Shown here in pieces: positions 19,903-29,592 of a stretch of 64,000 nucleotides of DNA. Numbering within the stretch: position 1 is the stretch's first letter; every line of letters begins with the position of its first letter. The position numbers were made by a program, and so were the translations under genes. Source of the DNA: Methanoregulaceae archaeon (GTDB lineage: Archaea > Halobacteriota > Methanomicrobia > Methanomicrobiales > Methanospirillaceae); the NCBI GenBank assembly GCA_015660885.1, contig JACTUB010000001.1:124001-188000 (forward strand). The letters are read 5' to 3'. The notes beneath the pieces are model-generated. The model was not told where the DNA came from. It did no database searches and saw nothing but the letters and a program-made list of their open reading frames with translations.

Positions 19903-20270
19903 TCCAAGGGGACTCTCTGATCATGCCACGTGAACTTACCGAAAGAGATATTTCAATTTTAAAAAAACTCGCACCGGAATGCGGAGAACTTACCTGTTCA
20001 GGATCGGGGCATATATTCCATTCGATCCTGCCTCCGGTTTCCAACCATTTTTCTGAGGATACTGATGATTTTATCCAGCGGATAAGCCGTCTTTCTGATG
20101 ATGAACTCACCTACATAACCGAAATGATCCTGAAGGGGGAGGAAAGCATGGGTTGCCTCCCGCTTGAGGATATCGAGGCGTTCGTACACCTTATCCACGA
20201 GCGGCTCTCAAAAGAAATCGCACAGAAAGTCATTGCTGCATACGAATCCGGGAGTGAATGTGAACGTTGA
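19899..20270 (+). CDS. Hypothetical protein
   Basis: Start at MIQGDSLIMPRELTER; overlaps the preceding stop by ATGA, consistent with translational coupling. Confidence 0.65.
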   Translation: MIQGDSLIMPRELTERDISILKKLAPECGELTCSGSGHIFHSILPPVSNHFSEDTDDFIQRISRLSDDELTYITEMILKGEESMGCLPLEDIEAFVHLIHERLSKEIAQKVIAAYESGSECER

Positions 20271-20752
20271 TTTTTTTCACGGGCGACATTGCCCAGCTTG
20301 TTGCACAACTCCACGACCAGACAATAAAAAACCGACGGGCTGCAGCAACACTACTGGGTAAATCCGGCAACCTGTCAGCGATCAGCCCCCTTATTGAGGC
20401 GCTCTCCGATCCGCATCCCGGTGTTCGCAGCGAAATTGCTCAGGCGTTAGGAAGGCTGGGGGATTCCTCGGCCATTACAGGATTGATCGCTTCGCTGAAT
20501 GATGCCGACCCGTATGTTCGTGCCGCTGCCATCGCGGCAATGGGAAAAATCAAAGACCGGGATGCAGTTGACCCGCTCATCCGCTGTCTTTTAGACAAGG
20601 AAGTAATCATCAGGATCGGCGCTGCAGAAGTACTGGGGAAACTGGGTGATCGCCGGGCAACAGGACCGTTAAAAGATCTTGAGCATGACCCTTTCTCTGA
20701 GGTCCGTGAGGCGGCAGAAGCAGCTCTAAGGAAACTCCGGGTAAAACCCTGA
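20267..20752 (+). CDS. HEAT-repeat (PBS lyase-like) protein
   Basis: Four to five HEAT units (RRAAATLLGKSGNLSAISPLIEALSDPHPGVRSEIAQALGRLGD...); TTG start overlaps the preceding stop. Confidence 0.85.
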   Translation: MIFFTGDIAQLVAQLHDQTIKNRRAAATLLGKSGNLSAISPLIEALSDPHPGVRSEIAQALGRLGDSSAITGLIASLNDADPYVRAAAIAAMGKIKDRDAVDPLIRCLLDKEVIIRIGAAEVLGKLGDRRATGPLKDLEHDPFSEVREAAEAALRKLRVKP

Positions 20753-20844
20753 AATCATGGTATTATGTGTTTTTGGTTTTTATGGATGCCAGTATAGATA
20801 ACTTCCTGTAAAACCCTGCACGATTAGAATCCGCATAACAGGAA

Positions 20845-21873
20845 ATGGGCTACCCGGCGGAACATTTATTCACGACAATAAACATTATCCTTTTTTATTT
20901 CCTGCTGCCACAGGGGGGATTTTTATGGATAAACACCGAACCACTGGTCTATGGGGGTGGCCCGATTCCCTCTATTATTGAAGCGACAAACCTGAAAAAA
21001 ACATTTGGCAGAATAACAGCTGTGGATGGTATCAGCTTTGCGGTAAAAAAAGGGGAAGTCTTCGGGTTCCTGGGCCCTAATGGTGCGGGTAAGACTTCAA
21101 CCATGAAAATAATCGCGTGCGTCTCACCACGGACATCGGGTGCACTCAGGGTCTTTGGCATGGACCCGGATATATCCCCTGCAGAGATAAAACAGCGACT
21201 CGGGGTTGTCCCTCAGGAGACAAATCTCGATCCTGACTTCACCTGCTATGGCAACCTGTTTACCTACTCACGCTATTTTGATATGCCATCTGATGTTGCG
21301 CAAAAGAAAGCTGAGGAACTACTGGAGTTTGTCCAGTTAAGGGAAAAAAGGGATGTTACCGTAGAAAAACTATCAGGGGGGATGAAACGGAGATTAATCC
21401 TTGCCCGGGCTCTTGTCAACAACCCGGATCTGCTCATCCTTGACGAGCCGACAATCGGACTCGACCCTCAGGCTCGTCACCTGATCTGGGAAAGACTGAA
21501 ATTATTGCAGGCCCAGGGAAATACGATTGTACTCACAACCCACTACCTTGACGAAGCGGCAAGGCTCTGCGACCGGCTCGTAATCATGGACAATGGGAAA
21601 ATCCACGTTGAAGGTTCACCGGCAGAACTCGTTAAGGAATATGTCGGAAACGAGATCGTGGAAATAGAAAAGACAGCCGAAGTGCTTTCCTGTCTTGAGG
21701 GGGAGCATATTCCCTTCGAAATAATTGGTGATACTGTGCAGATCGCAACTGAATCATCCCGTGAAGTTGCCCGGATCCTGTTTGATCACTGCTCCCCCCA
21801 CAAAGTTCTCACCCGCCCTGCAACACTCGAGGATGTATTCCTGAAACTGACCGGCAGGAAACTGAGGGAGTGA
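20845..21873 (+). CDS. ABC transporter ATP-binding protein (DrrA/NodI type)
   Basis: GPNGAGKTSTMK Walker A, LSGGMKRRLILARAL signature, LLILDEPTIGLDP Walker B. True start may be internal. Confidence 0.9.
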   Translation: MGYPAEHLFTTINIILFYFLLPQGGFLWINTEPLVYGGGPIPSIIEATNLKKTFGRITAVDGISFAVKKGEVFGFLGPNGAGKTSTMKIIACVSPRTSGALRVFGMDPDISPAEIKQRLGVVPQETNLDPDFTCYGNLFTYSRYFDMPSDVAQKKAEELLEFVQLREKRDVTVEKLSGGMKRRLILARALVNNPDLLILDEPTIGLDPQARHLIWERLKLLQAQGNTIVLTTHYLDEAARLCDRLVIMDNGKIHVEGSPAELVKEYVGNEIVEIEKTAEVLSCLEGEHIPFEIIGDTVQIATESSREVARILFDHCSPHKVLTRPATLEDVFLKLTGRKLRE

Positions 21874-22661
21874 TTATGTACCACATCTGGTCAATGCCCC
21901 GGATAACTCGGCGGGCGTGGAAGGTCTGGCACCGAAACCTCGTGGTCTTTTTCCGGACCTGGCAGGTGAACTTCTTCCCGCCGTTGATCGAAGCGTTCCT
22001 GTACCTGTTTGCCATTGGAATGGGCATCGGCACCTACGTGAAGGATATTGACGGAACCCCGTACATAAACTTTATCGCACCCGCAATCCTTGCCATTTCG
22101 GTCATGAACTCGGCATTCTTTGAGTGCACGTACGGGTCATATGTCCGGATGTATTACCAGAAAAGTTTTGACGCGATGATCGCAACCCCGCTCTCCATCG
22201 AGGACGTGATTGCCGGTGAACTCCTCTGGGGGGCGACCCGGAGTGTGATGTATGTAATTATCATGCTTCCCGTCCTTGCTGCATTTGGCGTTATCTCAAT
22301 TCCTGCCTCGCTGCTCGCAATCCCGCTTGCATTCCTGGGCGGACTTATGTTTGCCGGGATCGCGATGTGTTTCACAGCCATCACCCCGAGTATAGACACC
22401 CTGAATTACCCCTCGTTCCTTCTCATAACACCCATGGCGCTCTTCTCAGGAACATTCTTTCCGATCACCCTGCTACCGGTACTTTTCCAGTATTTCGCGC
22501 TCGCCCTGCTCCCGCTTACCCATCTGGTCGCAATTATGCGAATGCTTACCCTTCCTGCATTTTCATGGACAATTTTACTCCATCTTGCCTGGATTGTGAT
22601 TGTGACATCAGTTTTCTGCGTTGTTGCGATCAACCTGATGCGGAAGCGGTTGATTGTATGA
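21870..22661 (+). CDS. ABC-2 type transporter permease
   Basis: Six TM helices; ATPase-permease pair; SGTFFPITLLPVLFQYFALALLPLTHLV typical of ABC-2. Confidence 0.9.
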   Translation: MIMYHIWSMPRITRRAWKVWHRNLVVFFRTWQVNFFPPLIEAFLYLFAIGMGIGTYVKDIDGTPYINFIAPAILAISVMNSAFFECTYGSYVRMYYQKSFDAMIATPLSIEDVIAGELLWGATRSVMYVIIMLPVLAAFGVISIPASLLAIPLAFLGGLMFAGIAMCFTAITPSIDTLNYPSFLLITPMALFSGTFFPITLLPVLFQYFALALLPLTHLVAIMRMLTLPAFSWTILLHLAWIVIVTSVFCVVAINLMRKRLIV

Positions 22662-22696
22662 CAATTATAAGAACGGGAAAGAATGAAGGAGAGATT

Positions 22697-23338
22697 TCAT
22701 ACCTTGTCCTTGATCTTTTCGAGCGTGCAAGCGGGAGAGGATCCCTCCTGCACCTTGGTCTCAGGGGTATCACGGAGATCAGTGTCATCCCTCCGGATAA
22801 TCCTGAGGACATACAGGTTCTCGTCTTCAATCCTGTGCTTTAATACAATTTCTGAAATAAATCCTGATCGGAAAAAAAGATCCCGCACTTCCGGGAGCCC
22901 GGTAAGGGATGAGATCAATAATAAAATTCTCCCGCCTGGTGCTAGCACACGTCCGACATTTTCAGCAAACCGCATGATTACGATACGGCCGTTCTTTCCG
23001 CCATCGAGTGCGTACTCAAGCCAGTCATCGATCCGCTCATCTTTCTGTGTTGGGAGGTAGGGGGGGTTGAAAAGGATCAGGTCGAACGTGTCCCTGATCC
23101 CGGAGAAGAGATCGGTTCGGACTACCTCAACGCCCTTCTCCCGTGCACAGAGTACTGCATGCGGGTTAATATCTGTTGCAATGATGCCAGCGGCCGCTGA
23201 GAGTGTTGCAGCGATGAGGCCGGAACCGGTACCCACTTCAAGAACACGGTCAGCAGGTCGAACCTCTGCACGTGCTGCTTCAAGCAGGAGATACGTGTCG
23301 GCTTCAGGCTGGTAAACTTGACTGGCGTCAAACAGCAT
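22697..23338 (-). CDS. HemK2/MTQ2-type class I SAM-dependent methyltransferase
   Basis: VYQPEADTYLLLEAA, VLEVGTGSGLIAATL, DLILFNPPYLPT (NPPY). Confidence 0.9.
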   Translation of the reverse strand: MLFDASQVYQPEADTYLLLEAARAEVRPADRVLEVGTGSGLIAATLSAAAGIIATDINPHAVLCAREKGVEVVRTDLFSGIRDTFDLILFNPPYLPTQKDERIDDWLEYALDGGKNGRIVIMRFAENVGRVLAPGGRILLLISSLTGLPEVRDLFFRSGFISEIVLKHRIEDENLYVLRIIRRDDTDLRDTPETKVQEGSSPACTLEKIKDKV

Positions 23339-23467
23339 AGATAGTCTCTGTAGAGCATTTAATACCAGGTCTGATATTGATCATGTCGGAATGGCATTGA
23401 GCGCAGCACATGCAGAACCCTGAATGTCAACGCTGAATTGATACGTCACCCCAGGAAAAAGTTTCCC

Positions 23468-23522
23468 GGTTTAAAGGTCTCGACAAGGAACCCTCCTGTG
23501 CCACATGCCGGATCGAGAATGC
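23468..23522 (-). pseudogene. Fragment of a type I restriction-modification N6-adenine methyltransferase (HsdM) motif I
   Basis: Reverse complement reads ILDPACGTGGFLVETFKP, matching the HsdM motif LDPACGTGGFLVE; no surrounding gene. Confidence 0.6.
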
Positions 23523-23574
23523 ATTACGGTTGGTGACCCCCACAAGAAATCACATCCTCATTATCTATTGTCAG

Positions 23575-24216
23575 CTAGATCGGGATTGTAGTTGGAATAG
23601 TTGGTAGGGCGGTCGCAGCTGCATTTATGCCATTACCCTTGTTCACGCTGACAATCTGTATCGTAAACGTAAGGTTCTGACCGGCAAGAGGACTGTTTTC
23701 ATCCCAGGTTACCGTTGATGGCGTGACATTAAGAATTTTAATCGTGCTAACGGTATTGTCTGTCTTACTATGGATTGTATAATATTGCCCTACCGTGAAG
23801 GTCGTATTGGCGACTGCACCGGTTCGGTTGACGGTACGGATAAGATCATTCCGGTACGGACCATACGCCTGATCATACGGAATGGTTACTGTCTTCTTTT
23901 GGTTTAGCCTCATCCCCACAATAGCATTCGAGAAACCTGGGATAATTTGGTTCCCACCCACCGTTAACGCCAGGGGAGTCCCGTTCATATTAGTATCAAT
24001 AACCGTTCCATTTTCAAACGTCAGGGTATAATACACGGTTACATTATCACCGTTCATCGCAACAACCGGGTTAAAGAGGAGGACTGCAGTAACCGTAATA
24101 GCAACAAGTGCGATTGCTCCACCGGCAATCATGAGATATTTACGGTTCCGGTTATTTGTCTTTTCATCCTCCTTTGCCCGTTTGGTCTTTTTTTCTTTCT
24201 TGTAAGGTTTACTCAT
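23575..24216 (-). CDS. Membrane-anchored FKBP-type peptidyl-prolyl isomerase (SlyD-like)
   Basis: TM anchor, then VTVYYTLTFENGTVIDTN, IIPGFSNAIVGMRLNQKKTVTIPYDQAYGPY. Confidence 0.85.
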   Translation of the reverse strand: MSKPYKKEKKTKRAKEDEKTNNRNRKYLMIAGGAIALVAITVTAVLLFNPVVAMNGDNVTVYYTLTFENGTVIDTNMNGTPLALTVGGNQIIPGFSNAIVGMRLNQKKTVTIPYDQAYGPYRNDLIRTVNRTGAVANTTFTVGQYYTIHSKTDNTVSTIKILNVTPSTVTWDENSPLAGQNLTFTIQIVSVNKGNGINAAATALPTIPTTIPI

Positions 24217-24555
24217 ATTTTATCTCCCCGTATAGGATTGAATCATTAAACAGGTAATCGTTGAGTAGATAATTGCGGTATACAATAAATTCTTACTGAT
24301 CCCGAAGGAATTTGGCAATTTTGATCTTATCACGGATATATCGAAGGTGTATCGGGGCGGTTAATCTATTCCAAATCTTCTCCTGTGCCCTTCAGGACAC
24401 CCGGTATATTAAGGTTGATCACAACCGTGTGGATCGCTCTGCCCTCCTCCTGCCCAGTTTATTGTGTCTATTTTACGTGTATTACAACGGTTCAATTAAT
24501 ACAACTTTCACTTTCTTCCCAACTTTTTTTCGAAACAAGGATCCCTCCAGTTCTA

Positions 24556-24599
24556 TTTACTTTCGGAGCTACTGGGGATCCAGTACTTCCGAAAGTAAA
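24556..24599. repeat. Imperfect palindrome (20-nt arms, GGAT centre) whose right arm is the left TIR of a 3-kb segment
   Basis: TTTACTTTCGGAGCTACTGG-GGAT-CCAGTACTTCCGAAAGTAAA; two mismatches between arms. Confidence 0.9.
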
Positions 24600-24668
24600 A
24601 ATGTGATGGTGAATTTTTAAGAGATTTGATATTCACGGGATAATCATATTCTCAATGTGTGAAGGAAC

Positions 24669-25439
24669 ATGCCCGGAAGACTTTATGATCTTCTTCCAGA
24701 TTCTGATACGTTATTATCATTAGAACCGGAAGAGTTAGCGGGGAATATACTTGAATTTTTGAATTCACTTGGTCACGATCAGGCCAACCAATTGCTAAAT
24801 ACACATAATTTTAGTCTACCAGAAGTCGTTGATGGTTACCCTCAAGAAAAGAAAAAGGAAATCCAGTACGCATTAATGGAGGCATGGAGTTGGCTGGATA
24901 GGGAGGGTTTGATTGCCCCAAGACCAAATTCTGTGGATGGTCCTTGGTTTTTCATATCAAGACGAGGCAAAAAAGTTTTGAATCAAGAAGAATTCCGAAA
25001 AATTTATCATGGCAATATACTGCCAAAACACTTATTGCATCCAATTATTGCCCAAAAAGTTTGGCCGCCTTTCATTCGAGGCGCTTATGATACTGCCGTT
25101 TTCGAAGCGTTTAGAGAAGTTGAAATATTCATTCGTGATGCCGGAGGCTTTTCATCGACAGATGTAGGTGAAAAATTGATAAGAAAGGCATTTGACATAA
25201 ACCATGGGCCATTAACGGATTTAAATTCACCAGAACCCGAACGTTTGACACTTCAGCATTTGTTTGTAGGTGCCCTCGGTTCCTATAAAAATCCTCATAG
25301 TCACAGAAATGTATCCATAGATCAGAATGAAGCGGTCGAAATTATAATACTTGCAAGTCATTTATTTAAAATTGTAGAGACACGACACGGGGCGTTGGTT
25401 GCTAGAAATCTTTTGCAAAATAAAGCCTCATCCGAGTGA
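24669..25439 (+). CDS. TIGR02391 (Ymh)-like family protein
   Basis: C-terminal FIRGAYDTAVFEAFREVEIFIRDAGG..GEKLIRKAFD...LFVGALGSYKNPHSHR is typical of TIGR02391. Confidence 0.75.
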   Translation: MPGRLYDLLPDSDTLLSLEPEELAGNILEFLNSLGHDQANQLLNTHNFSLPEVVDGYPQEKKKEIQYALMEAWSWLDREGLIAPRPNSVDGPWFFISRRGKKVLNQEEFRKIYHGNILPKHLLHPIIAQKVWPPFIRGAYDTAVFEAFREVEIFIRDAGGFSSTDVGEKLIRKAFDINHGPLTDLNSPEPERLTLQHLFVGALGSYKNPHSHRNVSIDQNEAVEIIILASHLFKIVETRHGALVARNLLQNKASSE

Positions 25440-25835
25440 TAGAGCAAAAAATAAACAATTCCGATTATTGTTTTCCTCTCTTGTTTATCCCTCTCTCTTG
25501 TTGCTTTGTTGTCCGACTTTACACCAGACATACAATAGCGCATTCTGAGCCATTGGCATCATAAGTGTAACGATTTTGCACTGTTTGCCAAACCTTATTA
25601 TTCCATCAGTGTAGGTATCATGTACGGAAGATCCGAAATTCAGGACAGTACCGGGTCTTCCCCCCCTTATGGCCAGGTTCATGATACCAGACGAATAGTG
25701 AGTTCTGCCATGAGCCTCTGCTGGGAGATCTTACTGGCCATAAGGGTATTATACCCCTCATAGACTTAAATGGGGGGTCAGGAAGTATAACTTGCGTCAC
25801 TAGTCCCTTATGCATTGACCCATAGCAGACGCCAA

Positions 25836-27398
25836 CTAGCTCTCTCCACTTTCAGTTATATCCCGGATTGATTCGATTGCACCAACTATATTTCCCTTAT
25901 CGTCATAAAGGGGCGAGGCCTTTGCCCACAGAATAGATTTCTTTCCTTTGGGATGTGGTAGGGTGGTTTTCGCAATCAGTACATTCTGTTTCTCGCGGAT
26001 AATGCCTGAATAGTTTTGGGCTATCTCTTCATCAGACTTAAAAATCAGGTCAATCAGGATTAGTCTTCTCTTCCCGTAGAAGGGTATTGCATACTCAAAA
26101 TTATTCTTACCTATCATGTCCCGGGCTTTCACTCCGGTCATTTCTTCAATTGCTTTATTCCATGCGATGACTTTGCCATCTGGGTCAATTACGAAGGTTG
26201 CATCTGGAAGGTTGTCGATGATATCAGAAAACCGGTGTTCCGACTGCTTCAGAGTTTCCTCCATTTTCTTACGGTCGGTGATGTCGCGACCTACCGACTG
26301 GAATTCAATTATCATGCCGTCTTCGTTAAAAATTGCCCGGTCACTCCATTGTTGCCAGCGGATCTCGCCATCCGGCATTACAATTCGATGTTCGACAGTC
26401 CCAACGGGATGTTCACGAGTCAGCGATGTGAAATGCGAGCGGATTAATTCCTTGTCCTCTTTAGGGATTTTTGGAATGAACTTATGGCCAATGATTTCCT
26501 CTCTCGGTATACCAAAATACCGGCAATATGCATCGTTCACAAAATTGTGGATTCCATCCGGTTTGAAGCGGCAGATAAATTCGGTCTGATCCTCAACCAC
26601 ATTCCGGTAGCGCCGCTCACTCTCCGCCAGTGCCAACTCAGCAGTTTTGATATCTGTGATATCCCTGCCCACAGATTGGTATTCCACAAGAGTTCCGCTT
26701 TCATCATAGATCGCCCGGTCGACCCAGCGCTGCCAGCGAATGCTTCTGTCAGGAAATATGACCCGCTGACGGATGAATCCCACAGGGTTTTCCGGTGAGA
26801 GGGATGCAAACATCTTCTTCAGATGCGTTTGGTCTTCCGGAAATAGTTCCGGCCGGAAGTTGTGCCCCATGATCTCCTCGCGGGTTTTATTGAAATACCG
26901 GCAATATGCTTCGTTGACAAAGACATGGGTGCCATCAGGGCGAAACCTACAGATAAATTCGGTCTGGTCTTCGATAATATTCCGGTAGCGTTGCTCGCTG
27001 TCCTTCAGCGCTTTCTCTGCCTGCCTCCTCCGTACCGCCGCGGTGATCTTATGCCCAAGTTCCAAAAACTGGGGTGTTGGTTGCCCCCCTTTCTGGAGGT
27101 AAAAGTCAGCACCGTTGTCAAAGGCCTCGATCACTATGTCTTCCCTTCCTTTACCGGTGAAGATGATAAAGGGAAGATCAGGAAATTCAGTACGGATCGC
27201 TTTTAAGAGAGCAATACCATCCATACTGGGCATCTGGTAATCCGAGACAATCGCATCATACGACGTTGATTTTAGAATTTGAAGTGCTTCAGGAGCCGAT
27301 GTCACCGTGTCAACGTGGAACTGGCAAGATTTTTCTAAAAAAAGTTTGCCAATCTCGAGAAGAATAGGTTCATCATCAACATAAAGAACGTGATACAT
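25836..27398 (-). CDS. Response regulator receiver protein with three PAS domains
   Basis: REC domain (VLYVDDEPILLEIGKLFLEK, AIVSDYQMPSMDGIALL, IIFTGKGRED), then three PAS/PAC units; no histidine kinase ATPase domain. Confidence 0.9.
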   Translation of the reverse strand: MYHVLYVDDEPILLEIGKLFLEKSCQFHVDTVTSAPEALQILKSTSYDAIVSDYQMPSMDGIALLKAIRTEFPDLPFIIFTGKGREDIVIEAFDNGADFYLQKGGQPTPQFLELGHKITAAVRRRQAEKALKDSEQRYRNIIEDQTEFICRFRPDGTHVFVNEAYCRYFNKTREEIMGHNFRPELFPEDQTHLKKMFASLSPENPVGFIRQRVIFPDRSIRWQRWVDRAIYDESGTLVEYQSVGRDITDIKTAELALAESERRYRNVVEDQTEFICRFKPDGIHNFVNDAYCRYFGIPREEIIGHKFIPKIPKEDKELIRSHFTSLTREHPVGTVEHRIVMPDGEIRWQQWSDRAIFNEDGMIIEFQSVGRDITDRKKMEETLKQSEHRFSDIIDNLPDATFVIDPDGKVIAWNKAIEEMTGVKARDMIGKNNFEYAIPFYGKRRLILIDLIFKSDEEIAQNYSGIIREKQNVLIAKTTLPHPKGKKSILWAKASPLYDDKGNIVGAIESIRDITESGES

Positions 27399-27750
27399 CA
27401 GGATTTACTCGATAACTGTACAATTAAATTAGCAGTTATTTTATAAGTTGTTTCTTGTTCCCTCCGACGGAATTTTTATAAAAATAACGAAATAAAGAAG
27501 GTAAAACGGAAAAAAGCTTCAATTCTCTCATCATTATCAATGCCAGCAAAAAACCATGGGTGACTTTTTTTCGTCATAAGTTACTTTCGGAAGTACTGGG
27601 GATCAGGCAAACCGTGTTTGTAAACTTCCCGGCAGTTTATAATACAAAAAACTGTCGTGAACTGACAACCGCGATCGGATGTCCTGCCTGTCATGGATAT
27701 CAGTTCCATTCTTAAATTCCCATAATGCAACACGGATCACGCTCCCCATT

Positions 27751-28791
27751 TCAGTCGAGAATAGTTTCGTGGAATATGCCTTTTCGCGCATCGGAAAGGT
27801 ATCTCGTGTAGCGCTTGCAGACACCAGTCGGGAACGAATTTGCGTAGCAATATGCGCACAGGTGCATGCATGTAGAGTACTGCCCGATATCTTTTGACAC
27901 GACGCACCCGCAGGTGTTCCGCTGTCCCGGATCCTTGAGGTGGCGGGCGGCAACCTCGGAAATGATTGTGTGCTCTCCGGCCTGCAGGAATTCCATCAAT
28001 ATTCTGTCACCGGCAAATTCCCTCATCATCATGTCGCGGTCGATGCACCGCCCACGCATGATTCCGTATTTGGAAAGATCTCGCCGCTCCCCACACGCGG
28101 AGATGGAGAGCCCCCACCGTTTATTGAGTGATACCAGCCCTTCGCAAAATTCCGTCTCTTCATCATCAGTAAATTCCCTGACACCGCTGAGTCCGAGTTT
28201 CTTCAGGTTCTGCTGAACCTTCCCGTATCTGGATATATCCACAAAACTGATGATGAGCCGTGTGGTGAAGGGGTGGATCTGGTTTCCGATTCTTCGTACC
28301 TTGCAAAGCAGGTTATCAACCGAGATTTGGTCAGACAGGACAAGCGGGTCATACCTCCACGCGACCCTGCCCTTTCCTATTCTTCGGGACAGGCGGATGA
28401 ATGTAGCGACGCGTTCATCGACCGGCGGGACGTTGGGTTCGAGTCCCTCCCGCTCGTATTCATTCAGGGTGAACAGGAAGAACGATCCATATCCAAGATC
28501 GTTGATGGTGTCAAGATGATGGAAAAACGGTGCCGGATTCTTTGACCAGAAAACGAACACCCGGGCTTTTGAGAATGAGACGTAAAGCGGGGTACCGCCA
28601 AACGGGCTCTTCCATTGCAGGTACCCCGCTGCAAGACGCGCCATGAACCAGTCACTGTAGAACGCCGGAATGTCAGTCGACCGGCTGGCCGAGATGATCA
28701 GCGGGGCGATCGCCATCACCTCCTTTGTCGCCGTATTCCCAGCGGTATCCGATATAAGGAGCGGGATACGCTTCCATCCTTTCCATTTCAT
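27751..28791 (-). CDS. DUF1848 family protein
   Basis: IISASRSTDIPAFYSDWFMARLAAGY, VFVFWSKNPAPFF, C-terminal Cys cluster (CGCVVSKDIGQYSTCMHLCAYCYAN). Confidence 0.85.
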   Translation of the reverse strand: MKWKGWKRIPLLISDTAGNTATKEVMAIAPLIISASRSTDIPAFYSDWFMARLAAGYLQWKSPFGGTPLYVSFSKARVFVFWSKNPAPFFHHLDTINDLGYGSFFLFTLNEYEREGLEPNVPPVDERVATFIRLSRRIGKGRVAWRYDPLVLSDQISVDNLLCKVRRIGNQIHPFTTRLIISFVDISRYGKVQQNLKKLGLSGVREFTDDEETEFCEGLVSLNKRWGLSISACGERRDLSKYGIMRGRCIDRDMMMREFAGDRILMEFLQAGEHTIISEVAARHLKDPGQRNTCGCVVSKDIGQYSTCMHLCAYCYANSFPTGVCKRYTRYLSDARKGIFHETILD

Positions 28792-28827
28792 ACGGGGTCC
28801 ATAATGCTTTTACGGTACCATTGCCCG

Positions 28828-29592
28828 TCACGCAATATTGCTGATCGTCGCGAAATCTTCCAGATACAACTCCTCCGGCCTGCTTTTCAGGATCTCCTCA
28901 GGGAGTGCTGCAATCACCCGGCTGACCCATTCGGGATTAAGCATACCGCCGGAACTTCTGAAGCAATTACGAACAGTTTTGCGGCGATGTGAGAAGAGCG
29001 CCCGAACCACATCCGCATACAGATGCCGGTTATTGATTGGAAAAATCGGTTTGCGGGGAATTATTTTCACCACCGTTGAATGAACCTGGGGCTTGGGGGA
29101 AAAGCAGGATGGCGGAAGTTTGAAACATTGCCGTACAGCTGCATACGTCTGCACCATAATCGAGAGCCGCCCACAATCCTTGGAACCAGGTGGTGCAATC
29201 ATCCGGTCAGCAAACTCGCTCTGGTACATCAGCACAGCTTCCTGAAATCCGATATCAAGAAGACGGAAAGTTATCTTTGACGAAACGGAATACGGGAGAT
29301 TTGATACAACCATATCAAACGGGGGGAGTTCACATCGTGTTGCATCACCTTGCTGTACGGTGAGTTGTCCCCGGGTGATCTCCTCAGAAAAAAGAGTGGT
29401 AAGTGCCTCACAGAGTGATCCATCAAGCTCTACGGCGCACACAATCGCCTTCCGGTCAAGCAGGGCATGGGTGAGAGCACCTTTACCCGGCCCGATCTCA
29501 AGAACGCGTTTACCCTTTACTTCGGTAAGGTTTGCAATGCGTTTCACTGCTTGAGGATCAATAAGGAAATGCTGATCGTGAAACGTTTTCAT
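28828..29592 (-). CDS. rsmA: rRNA adenine dimethyltransferase (KsgA/Dim1)
   Basis: QHFLIDPQAVKRIANL, VLEIGPGKGALTHALL, VSNLPYSVSSKI. Confidence 0.92.
   Translation of the reverse strand: MKTFHDQHFLIDPQAVKRIANLTEVKGKRVLEIGPGKGALTHALLDRKAIVCAVELDGSLCEALTTLFSEEITRGQLTVQQGDATRCELPPFDMVVSNLPYSVSSKITFRLLDIGFQEAVLMYQSEFADRMIAPPGSKDCGRLSIMVQTYAAVRQCFKLPPSCFSPKPQVHSTVVKIIPRKPIFPINNRHLYADVVRALFSHRRKTVRNCFRSSGGMLNPEWVSRVIAALPEEILKSRPEELYLEDFATISNIA

Larger units (their letters stand above)
24580..27599. mobile_element. Putative 3.02-kb element bounded by perfect 19-bp terminal inverted repeats and GGAT direct repeats; no transposase seen
   Basis: 24580-24598 CCAGTACTTCCGAAAGTAA and 27581-27599 TTACTTTCGGAAGTACTGG; GGAT at 24576-24579 and 27600-27603. 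Confidence 0.5.

Noticed and set aside
22658-22843. + strand ORF MTIIRTGKNEGEISYLVLDLFERASGRG... overlapping the ABC-2 permease stop
   Set aside because: Lies almost entirely antisense to the C-terminal part of the HemK-like methyltransferase gene; probably a shadow ORF, although the HemK tail itself is unusually long.
25600-25830. GGTATCATG...CATGATACC inverted repeats and GC-rich patches between the TIGR02391 and PAS genes, possible transposase remnant
   Set aside because: Translations show no transposase motif that I can defend.
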